Below are positions 1 through 8,445 of a stretch of 64,000 bases of DNA, in pieces. Where the stretch lies: positions 558,001 to 622,000 of the forward strand of contig JAYQSI010000016.1 of the NCBI GenBank assembly GCA_038146785.1. Direction: 5' to 3'. The notes under the pieces are model-generated. The model was not told where the DNA came from. It searched no databases and saw only the letters and a program-made list of their open reading frames with translations. The translations under genes and the position numbers were made by a program. The stretch's first letter is position 1. Each line of letters opens with the position of its first letter. Origin of the DNA: VMDJ01 sp038146785. Its GTDB lineage: Bacteria > Pseudomonadota > Gammaproteobacteria > Chromatiales > Chromatiaceae.

Positions 1-687
1 CTAGCCTGTTTTGATCAGGCGTTAACGGTATATAGCCAAGAAGAAACACCGGCCGAATGGGCGTTAACCCAATACAACATTGGTACTGCCAAGCAGGCGC
101 TGGGTCGCCAAGAGAGCTTGGGTAAAGTGCTGAATGAAGCAGTTGATGCGTATATCAATGCCTTATTGGTTTGGAATAAACAAGATAACCTTGAAGAGTG
201 GATGCTCACCATGCATCAGCTTGGCGTGACTTACCATCAGCATGGTTTGGCACTCAAGGGTAATCGCACCTTCCAAAAGGCGGTTGTTGCGCATAAGAAT
301 GCCTTGTCTGTATTAAATGCCGATGACTATGCGTTGGAACTGACGGCTACGCACAACAATCGTGCGGCTGTATTGCAGCATTTGGCCGAGTCAGAAAATA
401 ATCCTGATCGCGTTGAAGAAGCGTTGCGTGCTTACGAGAAAGGTCTTGCTGTGTGTATGGAGCAGCAGTTGCCATTCCATTTGGCTGTGATGATTCGAAT
501 TAACAAAGCAACAGCACAACTTGTCTTAGCTGGCATGACAAAAAATGCAGCTTTGGCTGAAGAGGTTGCAGATGAGTATGAGTTAATTCTCGAATGCTTC
601 CCGCATGCGCTGCAGCCTTTGTCTAAAAAGCATTGTCAGGCACAAGAAGAAATAGCGAGAAAGTTAGCTGAAGAGCTAGCCGCTTAA
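1..687 (+). CDS. TPR-repeat protein, 5' end missing
   Basis: The reading frame is open from the first base of the window to a TAA at 685-687, so the true start lies upstream and at least 228 residues are visible. The protein is helical and repetitive, with tetratricopeptide-like units (for example around residues 22-36, 60-75 and 125-140: aromatic or small residues at TPR spacing, patterns such as A.N.A..L and AL.AYEKGL). TPR proteins are scaffolds for protein-protein contacts, so no enzymatic role can be read from this. No membrane segment is visible in this part. An internal TTG at 118 is not a credible start because homologous-looking sequence continues upstream of it. A strong terminator follows directly. 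The specific function is unknown. Confidence 0.75.
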   Translation, partial: LACFDQALTVYSQEETPAEWALTQYNIGTAKQALGRQESLGKVLNEAVDAYINALLVWNKQDNLEEWMLTMHQLGVTYHQHGLALKGNRTFQKAVVAHKNALSVLNADDYALELTATHNNRAAVLQHLAESENNPDRVEEALRAYEKGLAVCMEQQLPFHLAVMIRINKATAQLVLAGMTKNAALAEEVADEYELILECFPHALQPLSKKHCQAQEEIARKLAEELAA

Positions 688-692
688 AAAAG

Positions 693-719
693 AAAAGGCG
701 CGTTTAACGCGCCTTTTTT
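693..719 (+). terminator. Rho-independent terminator, probably bidirectional
   Basis: A perfect 6-bp GC stem (GGCGCG/CGCGCC) with a 5-nt loop is followed by a run of six T and preceded by A-rich sequence, so it could end transcription from both sides. It overlaps the stop codon of the convergent gene. Confidence 0.85.
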
Positions 720-1203
720 ATATCCGCTCAGAAAGCTCGTATTCGACGTTAATAAAGGCGCCGATCTCAGAGCAAAACTTCACAATTCGTGAACCAAAAC
801 CGACCTCTGGTACGTTCTCATCTTTATCAACCGATAGGGTAAGTACAACACCAACACGGGGTGAGAGATTCAGATTTTTACAAATCTCGATGATCTTCTC
901 TTTAGAAGGCTCAATCTTTTTTAACAAGTCATCATCAATCAACTTAAACATATCAACCACTTGTTCATCTGAATTGATCGTTTTAGTTGAGAATTCCCAA
1001 GAGCTCAATGCAGGCTTATCAAGACTGCCGCGAGTGCCTGCGTCATTGGTGGCTGTAGGCTCAAGACCAATGAATTCTGTCACTTGCGCTGGGTTGAAGT
1101 GATAACCGTAGATGCCAAAGTAAGCGCGTCCAATATTCGCAGCCACAATAAACTCCTCGTGGATGAAATCTAAAAGCGAAGTATAACGGACAGCCTGCTC
1201 CAC
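718..1203 (-). CDS. DUF4279 domain-containing protein
   Basis: A 161-aa soluble protein. The stretch from about residue 26 to 60 (GRAYFGIYGYHFNPAQVTE, then a GLEPT element) has the look of the DUF4279 family: an aromatic-rich strand followed by a helix that starts PAQVTE and a G.EPT motif. DUF4279 proteins are small cytoplasmic proteins of unknown biochemical role, often single-domain. The rest shows an alternating strand/helix pattern with no catalytic signature I recognise. The start at 1203 gives a short N-terminal helix before the domain; a later start is possible. It stands alone, convergent with the TPR gene and sharing its terminator. Assignment is by motif memory only. Confidence 0.6.
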   Translation of the reverse strand: MEQAVRYTSLLDFIHEEFIVAANIGRAYFGIYGYHFNPAQVTEFIGLEPTATNDAGTRGSLDKPALSSWEFSTKTINSDEQVVDMFKLIDDDLLKKIEPSKEKIIEICKNLNLSPRVGVVLTLSVDKDENVPEVGFGSRIVKFCSEIGAFINVEYELSERI

Positions 1204-1230
1204 AGAACGATTCGCGCGTCCGAAACAGGC

Positions 1231-2034
1231 TTATTGTTCAAGAATCCACGTCAAAGCAGTGTCGAGATCGGTTTTGTTAAACCCGGTGTGCCCGCGATCA
1301 CTAAAGTCGTAGAAGCGTTTTGGTGCTTGCGCGTGCTCGGCGAGCTCTTTGCCAAGCGCAAAAGGAATCACGCGGTCATCACGGCTATGCAATATCGCTA
1401 ATGGTTCGGTGACCTGAGGAAGTTTCGAGAGTGAATCAAAGGGGTGTTTGAGTAATAGCTCAATAGGCATCCACGGATAATCTCGTTTCGCCATCTCGGT
1501 AATACTGGTGTAGGGCGCGCCAAGCATCACGCCTTTGAGTTGGCGATGGGCTGCCATTTCAATTGCCACGCCACTACCCAGCGATTCTCCATAAAGCACG
1601 ATATGGGTATCAGGAATGCCTTTTTGATTTAGCCAATTAAGTACCGCTTGGGCATCCTCGTACAGGCCGACTTCAGATGGCTTGCCAGGGTTGTTGCCAT
1701 ATCCGCGCCAGCTGAAGATCAAAAAGCCGCGCTCAGCATCACGAAAATTGTCGATGTGTCTTTTGCGAGTACTCAGATTGCCAGCATTGCCATGTAGCAT
1801 GACAACCGTGATGGCATCTTTATGACTGGGCGGCCTAAACCAAGCTTGCAGCGATAAGGTGTCGTTTACGGGAATTCGGTGTTCGATAGCTTCAGGAAAT
1901 ATCGTGTTCTTATCTGCCACCTGGTGGTCGGGCTTAAAAAGCAGAGACTCTTGAGAAAAGAATAGGGCGGCACAAACAGCCAGATAGATAACAAGGCTTA
2001 GTATGAGTAGCTTTTTAACAAAGGCGAACATCAA
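1231..2034 (-). CDS. Membrane-anchored alpha/beta hydrolase (YfhR/ABHD13-like)
   Basis: A 267-aa serine hydrolase. One N-terminal hydrophobic helix (about residues 5-27) acts as anchor or uncleaved signal. The alpha/beta fold follows: an oxyanion element HGNAGN at 81-86, the nucleophile elbow GESLGSG with Ser151, a probable acid at D219/D220 in HSRDDRVIP, and the catalytic His249 in DRGHT. This matches the family that includes E. coli YfhR and eukaryotic ABHD13, whose substrates are largely unknown (esters, thioesters or peptides). It overlaps by 4 bp (ATGA type) the 61-aa gene transcribed just before it, so the two are translationally linked. The fold is sure, the substrate unknown. Confidence 0.85.
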   Translation of the reverse strand: MMFAFVKKLLILSLVIYLAVCAALFFSQESLLFKPDHQVADKNTIFPEAIEHRIPVNDTLSLQAWFRPPSHKDAITVVMLHGNAGNLSTRKRHIDNFRDAERGFLIFSWRGYGNNPGKPSEVGLYEDAQAVLNWLNQKGIPDTHIVLYGESLGSGVAIEMAAHRQLKGVMLGAPYTSITEMAKRDYPWMPIELLLKHPFDSLSKLPQVTEPLAILHSRDDRVIPFALGKELAEHAQAPKRFYDFSDRGHTGFNKTDLDTALTWILEQ

Positions 2035-2216
2035 AGAATTTCGAGCATCACCATCACGCCGATCTTATCCACGATCTTTTTATCGCGGAGCTCATCGGTT
2101 GCTTGATCAATACTAAAAAAGGACTCACCTAGCGCTTCGGCTAATTGACCAATGGATGCAGAGCGGTGCTCTTCCAAGTGCTTGATGATGAGCTCATGCA
2201 GTTCGTCGTCGAGCAT
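2031..2216 (-). CDS. Small winged-helix-like protein of unknown function
   Basis: A 61-aa acidic protein. It reads as a helix, then ASIGQLAEALGESFFSID, then a second helix and a short hydrophobic strand (GVMVMLEIL). That layout resembles a minimal winged helix-turn-helix in which residues 20-45 would form the HTH. Its start codon shares one base with the stop of the thioredoxin-fold gene upstream and its stop overlaps the hydrolase start, so the three genes form a tight operon. The tight coupling is the best support that it is translated. I do not recognise a named family. Confidence 0.6.
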   Translation of the reverse strand: MLDDELHELIIKHLEEHRSASIGQLAEALGESFFSIDQATDELRDKKIVDKIGVMVMLEIL

Positions 2217-3310
2217 TACTTCGGTTGCGTTGGCGCGACAGGCTGCGACGGTTGAGAAAGTGGGTTCGGTATGCGCGGCATCATTTCATCAATTAAGCGA
2301 CGGGTTTTTGCACTCCACACAAGATAGTTCTTTTCACGCAGATACGCCTTACTGGAGATGTAGTTAAGAACGTTACGCAGACGAACAAACTGCACGACCG
2401 AATCAATGCGCAGTATCTCTTTGCCTTTTTCATCAAAGAACAAAATGGAAGGGGCATAGAAAAGCCCGAGCTCTTTGGCCCAGTCTTTTGCTGTCGTCGC
2501 TTTGCCGCTTGGCGTCACGACTGGCACATCACTCCACATGTCTAATTGCACAGAATCAAAGTATTGTTCCATGCGGCGTTGAATCTGTTGTTTACGCAGT
2601 GGATCTGTATGCAAGATGTCACAGGCGTGACAGTTACCTTGTTCAAAGAACACCGCGAGTGGGCGTGAGCCAGGAATAACGCTTCGATCTAAATGAAATG
2701 GCGGCTTTTCAAAGAAAGGTTCTTCGACCATATCTTCTGCTTCGAAGCGTAAGGTTGAATCACCACGTGCCAGATAGTCCGGAAAAGACTCGACCAGATA
2801 ATGCTCGTCAGCGACATATTCGAGTGCGGCTCTAAATTGATACGCAGGGTAGAAGCCGCGTAATCGTAGTGCGATATCACCGTTAGGTTTATAAAAAACT
2901 AAAGAGGGTGTGAAGTTAGTATCGAGACTGATCGAGTACTCTCGCTCACTCATGACTTGCCCTTTAGGCGTGGTTAACTCCTCAGGGCTCCAGATATCTA
3001 AAGGAACAATGTCAAAATGTTCCCGGGTGTATTTCACGATATCGGGCATTCTGAAGTTGGTTTCCATGAGCTGCTTGCAATAAGCACAACGCTTCTGACC
3101 AAAGTAGGTCACCAGTACTTTGCCATTCTTGTTGGCTTCAGCGAGGTCTTCATCTAGCTCAAGAAAGTTTTGTTTAAACCACTCAGGGTAAGTGACCAGA
3201 TCGCTAGTAGGTTGGTCGTCGAAACTAAAATCATCGCCCGCAGCCAGTGCCATGCTCACAGACAGTGAGAGCACAAGAAGGAAAATCAGCGAGACGATTT
3301 TGTTCAACAT
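2216..3310 (-). CDS. Periplasmic protein with two thioredoxin-fold domains
   Basis: A 364-aa protein with a cleavable signal peptide (residues 1-23, ending ALAAG). Two thioredoxin-like domains follow in tandem. The first (about 45-165) has the redox pair C75-A-Y-C78. The second (about 212-330) has C227-H-A-C230. Each is followed by the downstream Pro-containing segment typical of the fold (TPSLVFY; APSILFF). The C-terminal tail is Pro/Gln rich. Proteins of this SoxW/DsbD-gamma-like type act as thiol-disulfide oxidoreductases in the periplasm. The specific partner is not evident and no DsbD or cytochrome maturation genes are nearby. It is first in a three-gene operon with the small HTH-like protein and the hydrolase. 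Confidence 0.8.
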   Translation of the reverse strand: MLNKIVSLIFLLVLSLSVSMALAAGDDFSFDDQPTSDLVTYPEWFKQNFLELDEDLAEANKNGKVLVTYFGQKRCAYCKQLMETNFRMPDIVKYTREHFDIVPLDIWSPEELTTPKGQVMSEREYSISLDTNFTPSLVFYKPNGDIALRLRGFYPAYQFRAALEYVADEHYLVESFPDYLARGDSTLRFEAEDMVEEPFFEKPPFHLDRSVIPGSRPLAVFFEQGNCHACDILHTDPLRKQQIQRRMEQYFDSVQLDMWSDVPVVTPSGKATTAKDWAKELGLFYAPSILFFDEKGKEILRIDSVVQFVRLRNVLNYISSKAYLREKNYLVWSAKTRRLIDEMMPRIPNPLSQPSQPVAPTQPK

Positions 3311-3388
3311 TTCAGGGTGTTAGGTTTTTTCTTTTTATCCATCTAAGTGTTCGCTAGAGTGTGCCTAATTGCAAGTGAGGTAGATCAA

Positions 3389-4054
3389 GTGTTGGATTGG
3401 GATTCGATAGATACGGTATTGCTCGATATGGATGGCACCTTGCTGGATCTGCATTTTGATAACCATTTCTGGCTTGAATTTGTGCCGCAGCGTTACGCGG
3501 AATTAAAGGGCGTGACTTTTGAGGTGGCTAAGGCTGATTGTGTAGAGCAGTTTGGCTCTGTTGCAGGCACCCTGGATTGGTACTGCTTGGATTACTGGAC
3601 AGAGCGTTTGGGTCTCAATATTCCCGAACTCAAGGAGGAGATTGCTCATCTGATCAATGTGCTGCCGGATGTGACCGAATTCCTCGATGCCTTGGCCGCG
3701 CGCGGTAAACGCCGTGTGTTGGTGACCAATGCGCACGAGAAGTCTCTGGCGCTGAAAATGCGTAAAACCCATCTCGATCAGCATTTGGATCGATTGCTCA
3801 GCTCGCATCAGCTTGGGCATGCGAAGGAGTTTGATGAATTCTGGCCAGCCCTCCAGCAGGTTGAACCCTTTGATCCTCAACGGACCCTCTTTGTGGATGA
3901 TTCGATGAGTGTTCTGAAATCAGCTGAACGCTATGGCATTGCAAATATCGTGGCTATTACCTTTCCTGATTCACAACAAGAAAAGCGACAAGTGACTGAT
4001 TTTATTGCAGTTGATGGGTTCTCTGAGCTGCTTCCCGGGCTGCTGGAAGTATAA
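3389..4054 (+). CDS. yrfG: GMP/IMP nucleotidase YrfG
   Basis: A HAD-superfamily phosphatase of 221 aa from a GTG at 3389. It dephosphorylates purine mononucleotides in E. coli. Motif I is LLDMDGTLLD near the N-terminus, the following DNHFWLEFVP segment is characteristic of YrfG, motif II is VTNAHE, and motif IV is FVDDS. I chose 3389 because a GAGG ribosome-binding element lies about 8 nt upstream and the length then equals the E. coli protein (222 aa). An in-frame GTG at 3347 would add 14 poorly conserved residues. It is divergent from the thioredoxin-fold gene and followed after 114 bp by fbp. Confidence 0.85.
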   Translation: MLDWDSIDTVLLDMDGTLLDLHFDNHFWLEFVPQRYAELKGVTFEVAKADCVEQFGSVAGTLDWYCLDYWTERLGLNIPELKEEIAHLINVLPDVTEFLDALAARGKRRVLVTNAHEKSLALKMRKTHLDQHLDRLLSSHQLGHAKEFDEFWPALQQVEPFDPQRTLFVDDSMSVLKSAERYGIANIVAITFPDSQQEKRQVTDFIAVDGFSELLPGLLEV

Positions 4055-4168
4055 TTGACCCTTTATTAGCGTTTAATTAATAAGCTAATGCTTATATACT
4101 CCTGCGTCTGAAATTTCCTATGTGGTTGCAGTGGCAACCGCTTCGGCAGCGACTAAGGAGTCCTCCCC

Positions 4169-5188
4169 ATGAATATGAAGCCGGGTCAAACCATTACCCA
4201 TTTCCTTATTGAAGAGCAGCGCCAAATTAAAGGTGCGACCGGTGAGTTCTCTGAGCTTGTCAGTGACGTTGTGACCGCCTGTAAGGTGATCTCAAACCTA
4301 GTTAACAAAGGTGAGCTAATCGGCGTACTTGGTTCTGCGGGCAGCGAGAACGTTCAAGGTGAGACACAGAAGAAGCTCGATATCCTAACCAACGAAGTGT
4401 TCATCGAAGCAAACGAGTGGTCGGGTAATTTGGCGGCAATGGCATCAGAAGAGATGGATGACATCTACATGATTCCGAAGCAGTACCCACGTGGTAAGTA
4501 CTTGCTAACGTTCGACCCACTGGATGGCTCTTCAAATACTGACGTTAACGTGTCGGTTGGTACCATCTTCTCAATCTTGCGATGCGATGGTGAAGAAGGC
4601 ACCTGTGATAAAGAAGGTGCATTCTTGCAGCCCGGTACTAAGCAGGTTGCAGCGGGTTATGCCTTATATGGCCCATCAACCATGTTGGTGTTAACCACCG
4701 GTCACGGCGTTAATGGCTTTACTCTGGACATGAACATTGGTGAGTTCATCCTGACTCATCCAAACATGCAGATCCCAGAAGATACACGTGAGTTCGCGAT
4801 CAATATGTCGAATATGCGTCATTGGGAAAAGCCTGTTCAGCGTTATGTTGAAGAATGTTTAGCGGGTAAGACAGGTTCACGTGGTGAAGACTTCAACATG
4901 CGTTGGATTGCTTCAATGGTGGCAGAAGTTCATCGTATTCTTACCCGTGGTGGTGTCTTCATGTACCCGATCGATCAGAAAATGAAAGACAGCGGTACCG
5001 AAGGTAAGTTGCGTTTGTTGTATGAAGCAAACCCAATGTCGATGATTGTTGAGCAAGCCGGTGGTGCATCAAGCACCGGTTATGAGCGCATCATGGAGCT
5101 CAAGCCAAAGTCACTGCACCAGCGTGTGCCAGTGATCTTGGGTTCTAAGAATGAAGTTGAGCGTTTGGTGTCATACCACGCTGAATAA
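4169..5188 (+). CDS. fbp: Fructose-1,6-bisphosphatase class I
   Basis: 339 aa. Hydrolyses fructose 1,6-bisphosphate to fructose 6-phosphate in gluconeogenesis. The class I metal/substrate signature DPLDGSSN is present (about residue 115-122), preceded by the acidic metal ligands in ASEEMDD, and the sugar-phosphate region KLRLLYEANPM lies near the C-terminus. The length matches bacterial class I enzymes. The start has a strong AAGGAGT Shine-Dalgarno 8-9 nt upstream. It is monocistronic: its own leader and a terminator immediately after. Confidence 0.97.
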   Translation: MNMKPGQTITHFLIEEQRQIKGATGEFSELVSDVVTACKVISNLVNKGELIGVLGSAGSENVQGETQKKLDILTNEVFIEANEWSGNLAAMASEEMDDIYMIPKQYPRGKYLLTFDPLDGSSNTDVNVSVGTIFSILRCDGEEGTCDKEGAFLQPGTKQVAAGYALYGPSTMLVLTTGHGVNGFTLDMNIGEFILTHPNMQIPEDTREFAINMSNMRHWEKPVQRYVEECLAGKTGSRGEDFNMRWIASMVAEVHRILTRGGVFMYPIDQKMKDSGTEGKLRLLYEANPMSMIVEQAGGASSTGYERIMELKPKSLHQRVPVILGSKNEVERLVSYHAE

Positions 5189-5201
5189 GTTCTTAAGAAC
5201 G

Positions 5202-5230
5202 AAAAAAGCCCGGCATTGCCGGGCTTTTTT
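5202..5230 (+). terminator. Terminator of fbp, shared with rhlB
   Basis: Stem AGCCCGGC/GCCGGGCT with an ATT-type loop, flanked by A6 on the left and T6 on the right. It separates convergent fbp and rhlB and can work in both directions. Confidence 0.9.
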
Positions 5231-5247
5231 ATGCGTGGTCGCTTAGC

Positions 5248-6561
5248 TTAAGCCGCAGGCTTATCGCCACGCGGTTTGTTGTGATGGCGACGCTTTTGAC
5301 CATTACCACCCTTACCGCCAGAGCGATTGTTATTACGTGGTGGACGAGGCTTACGCTCCATCTTTACCTTGCTGCCGGGATCGATCTCAGCGATGAGCTC
5401 ACCGGTTACAGGCTCCATTGGGATCTTATGGCCGATGTAGTCTTCAATATCAGGTAGTGAGAATGCATAGGTCTCACAAACAAATGAGATTGCATCACCT
5501 TCTGCGCCCGCACGAGCGGTACGACCAATACGGTGAACATAGTCTTCACGATCATCCGGTAAGTCGTAGTTGTAAACATGGCTGACACCTTCAATGTGCA
5601 GACCACGTGCAGCAACGTCAGTCGCAACCAGAACAGATAGCTCATTGGCTGCAAACTCTTGGAGTAGGCGCTCACGTTTCTTCTGTGGCACATCACCTGA
5701 AAGGATGGCTGATTTAAAACCATTGCCTTCAAGGAAGCCCCAGACGTTTTCGGCTTGGCGCTTGGTGTTTACAAACACAATACTGCGAGCTTCACCAACT
5801 TTGCGCATCAAGCCAATCAGAAGGTTAACTTTCTCGTCGTTAGCCACCATGTAGCCGACTTCGCGAATCGCTTTAGCGGTTACCTGCTCGGATTCAATCG
5901 TCACCTTGGTTGGGTTGTTCATGTGCTCGTAAGCGAGCTCAAGTACGCGATATGACAAGGTCGCTGAGAACAGCATGCTGGTGCGATCTGCGGGTTGAGG
6001 GCAGCGACGTAATAAATAACGAATGTCTTTAATGAAGCCGAGGTCGAACATGCGATCCGCTTCATCCATGACCAAAACTTGCAGTGCGCGTAGATCAAAC
6101 ACGTGCTGCTTGAAGTAATCGATCAAGCGACCTGGCGTGCCAATCAGGATATCCACGCCATCTTGCTCAATTTGATTGCGCTGTTTCTCATAGCCGGTAC
6201 CACCATAAACCACCGCCACTTTGTGCTCGGTGTGTTTGGTGACCACTTCGGCATCCTTACCAATCTGGATGGCTAGTTCGCGAGTGGGGGCAAGGATCAT
6301 CACGCGAGGTTGATTGATCTTGCGATTCTCGGCGGCTGGGCGCTCAGAGAGTAGCTGTAAAGTCGCGACTAAAAAGGCGAGGGTCTTGCCGGTGCCTGTT
6401 TGAGCTTGGCCAGCGATATCTTCGCCATTCAGGATGTGCGGTAGGGTCGCTTCTTGAATCGGGGTGCAGTATTCAAAGCCGGCTTCTTGTAGGCCTTGGA
6501 GCACATTTTCAGGTAGTGAAAAGCTGTCGAAACGGGTTTCTGTTAGGTGTTTTTTACTCAT
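5248..6561 (-). CDS. rhlB: ATP-dependent RNA helicase RhlB
   Basis: 437 aa DEAD-box helicase, a component of the RNA degradosome in enterics. Visible motifs: Q motif (F..YCTPIQ, 29-36), Walker A AQTGTGKT at 53-60, PTREL at 92-96, TPGR at 142-145, DEAD at 166-169, SAT near 200 and HRIGRTARAG near 345. The N-terminus (MSKKHLTETRFDSF) closely follows E. coli RhlB, and the C-terminal tail is rich in Arg, Gly, Asn and Lys, as expected for RNA contact. Position opposite trxA-rho is the same as in E. coli, which supports RhlB rather than another DEAD-box paralogue. Confidence 0.93.
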   Translation of the reverse strand: MSKKHLTETRFDSFSLPENVLQGLQEAGFEYCTPIQEATLPHILNGEDIAGQAQTGTGKTLAFLVATLQLLSERPAAENRKINQPRVMILAPTRELAIQIGKDAEVVTKHTEHKVAVVYGGTGYEKQRNQIEQDGVDILIGTPGRLIDYFKQHVFDLRALQVLVMDEADRMFDLGFIKDIRYLLRRCPQPADRTSMLFSATLSYRVLELAYEHMNNPTKVTIESEQVTAKAIREVGYMVANDEKVNLLIGLMRKVGEARSIVFVNTKRQAENVWGFLEGNGFKSAILSGDVPQKKRERLLQEFAANELSVLVATDVAARGLHIEGVSHVYNYDLPDDREDYVHRIGRTARAGAEGDAISFVCETYAFSLPDIEDYIGHKIPMEPVTGELIAEIDPGSKVKMERKPRPPRNNNRSGGKGGNGQKRRHHNKPRGDKPAA

Positions 6562-6733
6562 GGGGGCGAAGCATACCGGAAATCAGTGCTTTGCAGCGCT
6601 CAGGGGCTTGAAAATAAATGACTTATGAGCTCAAATGACACTATCAGTTGTCGAAATTGGCATTCCAACGCCAATCCATGCGAGCGAATAGGCCGCCTCG
6701 ACATCCCCTTTTATAAAAATTGGAGAAACTCTA

Positions 6734-7060
6734 GTGAGTGACAAAATCGTTCATGTGACCGATGACACTTTTGATGCAGAAGTCTTACAGTCGTCTTTAC
6801 CTGTATTAGTAGATTACTGGGCAGACTGGTGTGGTCCATGCAAAATGATCGCTCCGATCCTCGATGAAATTGCTGACGAATATGACGGCAAAGTGAAGAT
6901 CGCAAAGCTAAACATTGATGAGAGCCCAAAGACGCCACCTAACTATGGCATCCGTGGTATCCCAACTCTAATGTTGTTCAAAGGCGGCGACGTCGAAGCA
7001 ACTAAAGTGGGTGCAGTATCAAAGTCACAATTGACCGCATTCATTGATAGCAACCTCTAA
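6734..7060 (+). CDS. trxA: Thioredoxin 1
   Basis: 108 aa, GTG start at 6734 with a GGAG element 10-14 nt upstream. A cytoplasmic dithiol reductant for ribonucleotide reductase, PAPS reductase and others. The active site WCGPCK places the cysteines at 33 and 36, and the cis-proline follows in GIRGIPT. Divergent from rhlB across a 172-bp gap and upstream of rho, the standard gammaproteobacterial order. The gap contains a perfect 6-bp inverted repeat (ATTGGC/GCCAAT, 6656-6675) of unknown meaning. Confidence 0.96.
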   Translation: MSDKIVHVTDDTFDAEVLQSSLPVLVDYWADWCGPCKMIAPILDEIADEYDGKVKIAKLNIDESPKTPPNYGIRGIPTLMLFKGGDVEATKVGAVSKSQLTAFIDSNL

Positions 7061-7066
7061 CATTTC

Positions 7067-7095
7067 ATCAGCCCCTTTTGAGGGGCTGATTTCAT
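7067..7095 (+). terminator. Terminator after trxA
   Basis: A perfect inverted repeat ATCAGCCCC/GGGGCTGAT around a TTTTGA loop, followed by a T-rich stretch (TTCATTTT). It separates trxA transcription from rho. Confidence 0.75.
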
Positions 7096-7170
7096 TTTCA
7101 ACTTTTTTATCCCGCACCTGATCTGTTTATCTAACAGACGCGCCTCTTAAATTTCTTACAAAGGCCAACT

Positions 7171-8430
7171 ATGAATCTTACTGAATTGAAAAGAATGCCC
7201 GTTCCAGAACTGCAAGCACTCGCTGAGTCTATGGGTATCGAGGATATGGGTCGTTCGCGCAAGCAAGACCTGATCTTTGCCATCTTGAAGGCGCACGCCA
7301 AGAAAGGTGAAGACATCGGTGGTGATGGTGTTCTTGAGATTCTGCAGGATGGTTTTGGCTTCTTGCGTTCAGGTGAGCAGTCTTACTTAGCGGGTCCTGA
7401 CGATATTTACGTATCGCCAAGCCAGATCCGCCGTTTTGGTTTACGTACTGGTGACACCATCGTCGGTAAGATTCGTCCACCAAAAGATAACGAGCGTTAC
7501 TTTGCGTTGTTGAAAGTTGATGAGATCAACTACGACACGCCAGAAAATGCAAAGAACAAGGTGTTGTTTGAAAACTTCACGCCTTTGTTTGCGAATAAGA
7601 AATTTAACCTTGAGATGGGTAACGGCAGTAGTGAAGACATTACTGCACGTACGATCGAATTGGTTTCGCCGATTGGTAAAGGTCAGCGTGGTTTGATCGT
7701 TGCGCCACCAAAAGCGGGTAAGACAATGTTGATTCAAAACATTGCGCAAAGCATCGCAATGAATCATCCAGAGTGTTACTTGATTGTTTTGTTGATCGAC
7801 GAGCGTCCTGAGGAAGTTACCGAGATGGCGCGCTCTGTTCGCGGCGAAGTGATTTCATCGACCTTTGATGAGCCAGCAGCACGTCACGTACAGGTTGCTG
7901 AGATGGTTATCGAAAAAGCGAAGCGTCTCGTTGAGCACAAGCGTGATGTGGTCATTTTGCTCGACTCAATTACGCGTTTGGCACGTGCGTATAACACCGT
8001 TATTCCATCATCAGGCAAGGTGTTGACCGGTGGTGTAGATGCCAACGCATTACAAAAGCCAAAGCGTTTCTTTGGTGCGGCGCGTAATGTTGAAGAGGGT
8101 GGTTCATTAACCATTATCGCAACGGCATTGGTTGAAACCGGTTCTCGTATGGACGATGTTATCTACGAAGAATTTAAAGGCACCGGTAACATGGAAGTGC
8201 ACTTGGATCGTCGTATTGCTGAGAAGCGTATCTTCCCTGCGATCCATATCAATCGTTCAGGCACGCGTCGTGAAGAGCTATTGATTGGCGAGAAAGATCT
8301 GCAGAAGAGCTGGATCCTACGCAAGATTCTGCATCCTATGGATGAGTTGGCTGCAATGGAGTTCTTGTACGACAAGCTCAAAGCTACCAAAACCAATGGT
8401 GAATTCTTCGACGCAATGAAGTCGAAGTAA
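7171..8430 (+). CDS. rho: Transcription termination factor Rho
   Basis: 419 aa, the same size as E. coli Rho. A hexameric RNA helicase that ends transcription at Rho-dependent sites. The N-terminal helical domain (MNLTELK) is followed by the OB-fold RNA-binding site with GFGFLR at 61-66, the Walker A APPKAGKT around 178-185, Walker B VVILLDSITR, and the Q/R loops near the C-terminus. The 80-bp leader after the trxA terminator has no obvious leader peptide gene. The codon use is that of a well-expressed gene. Confidence 0.98.
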   Translation: MNLTELKRMPVPELQALAESMGIEDMGRSRKQDLIFAILKAHAKKGEDIGGDGVLEILQDGFGFLRSGEQSYLAGPDDIYVSPSQIRRFGLRTGDTIVGKIRPPKDNERYFALLKVDEINYDTPENAKNKVLFENFTPLFANKKFNLEMGNGSSEDITARTIELVSPIGKGQRGLIVAPPKAGKTMLIQNIAQSIAMNHPECYLIVLLIDERPEEVTEMARSVRGEVISSTFDEPAARHVQVAEMVIEKAKRLVEHKRDVVILLDSITRLARAYNTVIPSSGKVLTGGVDANALQKPKRFFGAARNVEEGGSLTIIATALVETGSRMDDVIYEEFKGTGNMEVHLDRRIAEKRIFPAIHINRSGTRREELLIGEKDLQKSWILRKILHPMDELAAMEFLYDKLKATKTNGEFFDAMKSK

Positions 8431-8445
8431 TTTGTCTTTATCGCG

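Noticed and set aside
3347..3388. Upstream GTG start for yrfG
   Set aside because: The 14 added residues are unlike the family, and the later GTG has the ribosome-binding site and family length.
6656..6675. ATTGGC/GCCAAT inverted repeat as a trxA operator
   Set aside because: A single 6-bp repeat with no known regulator motif; could be chance.
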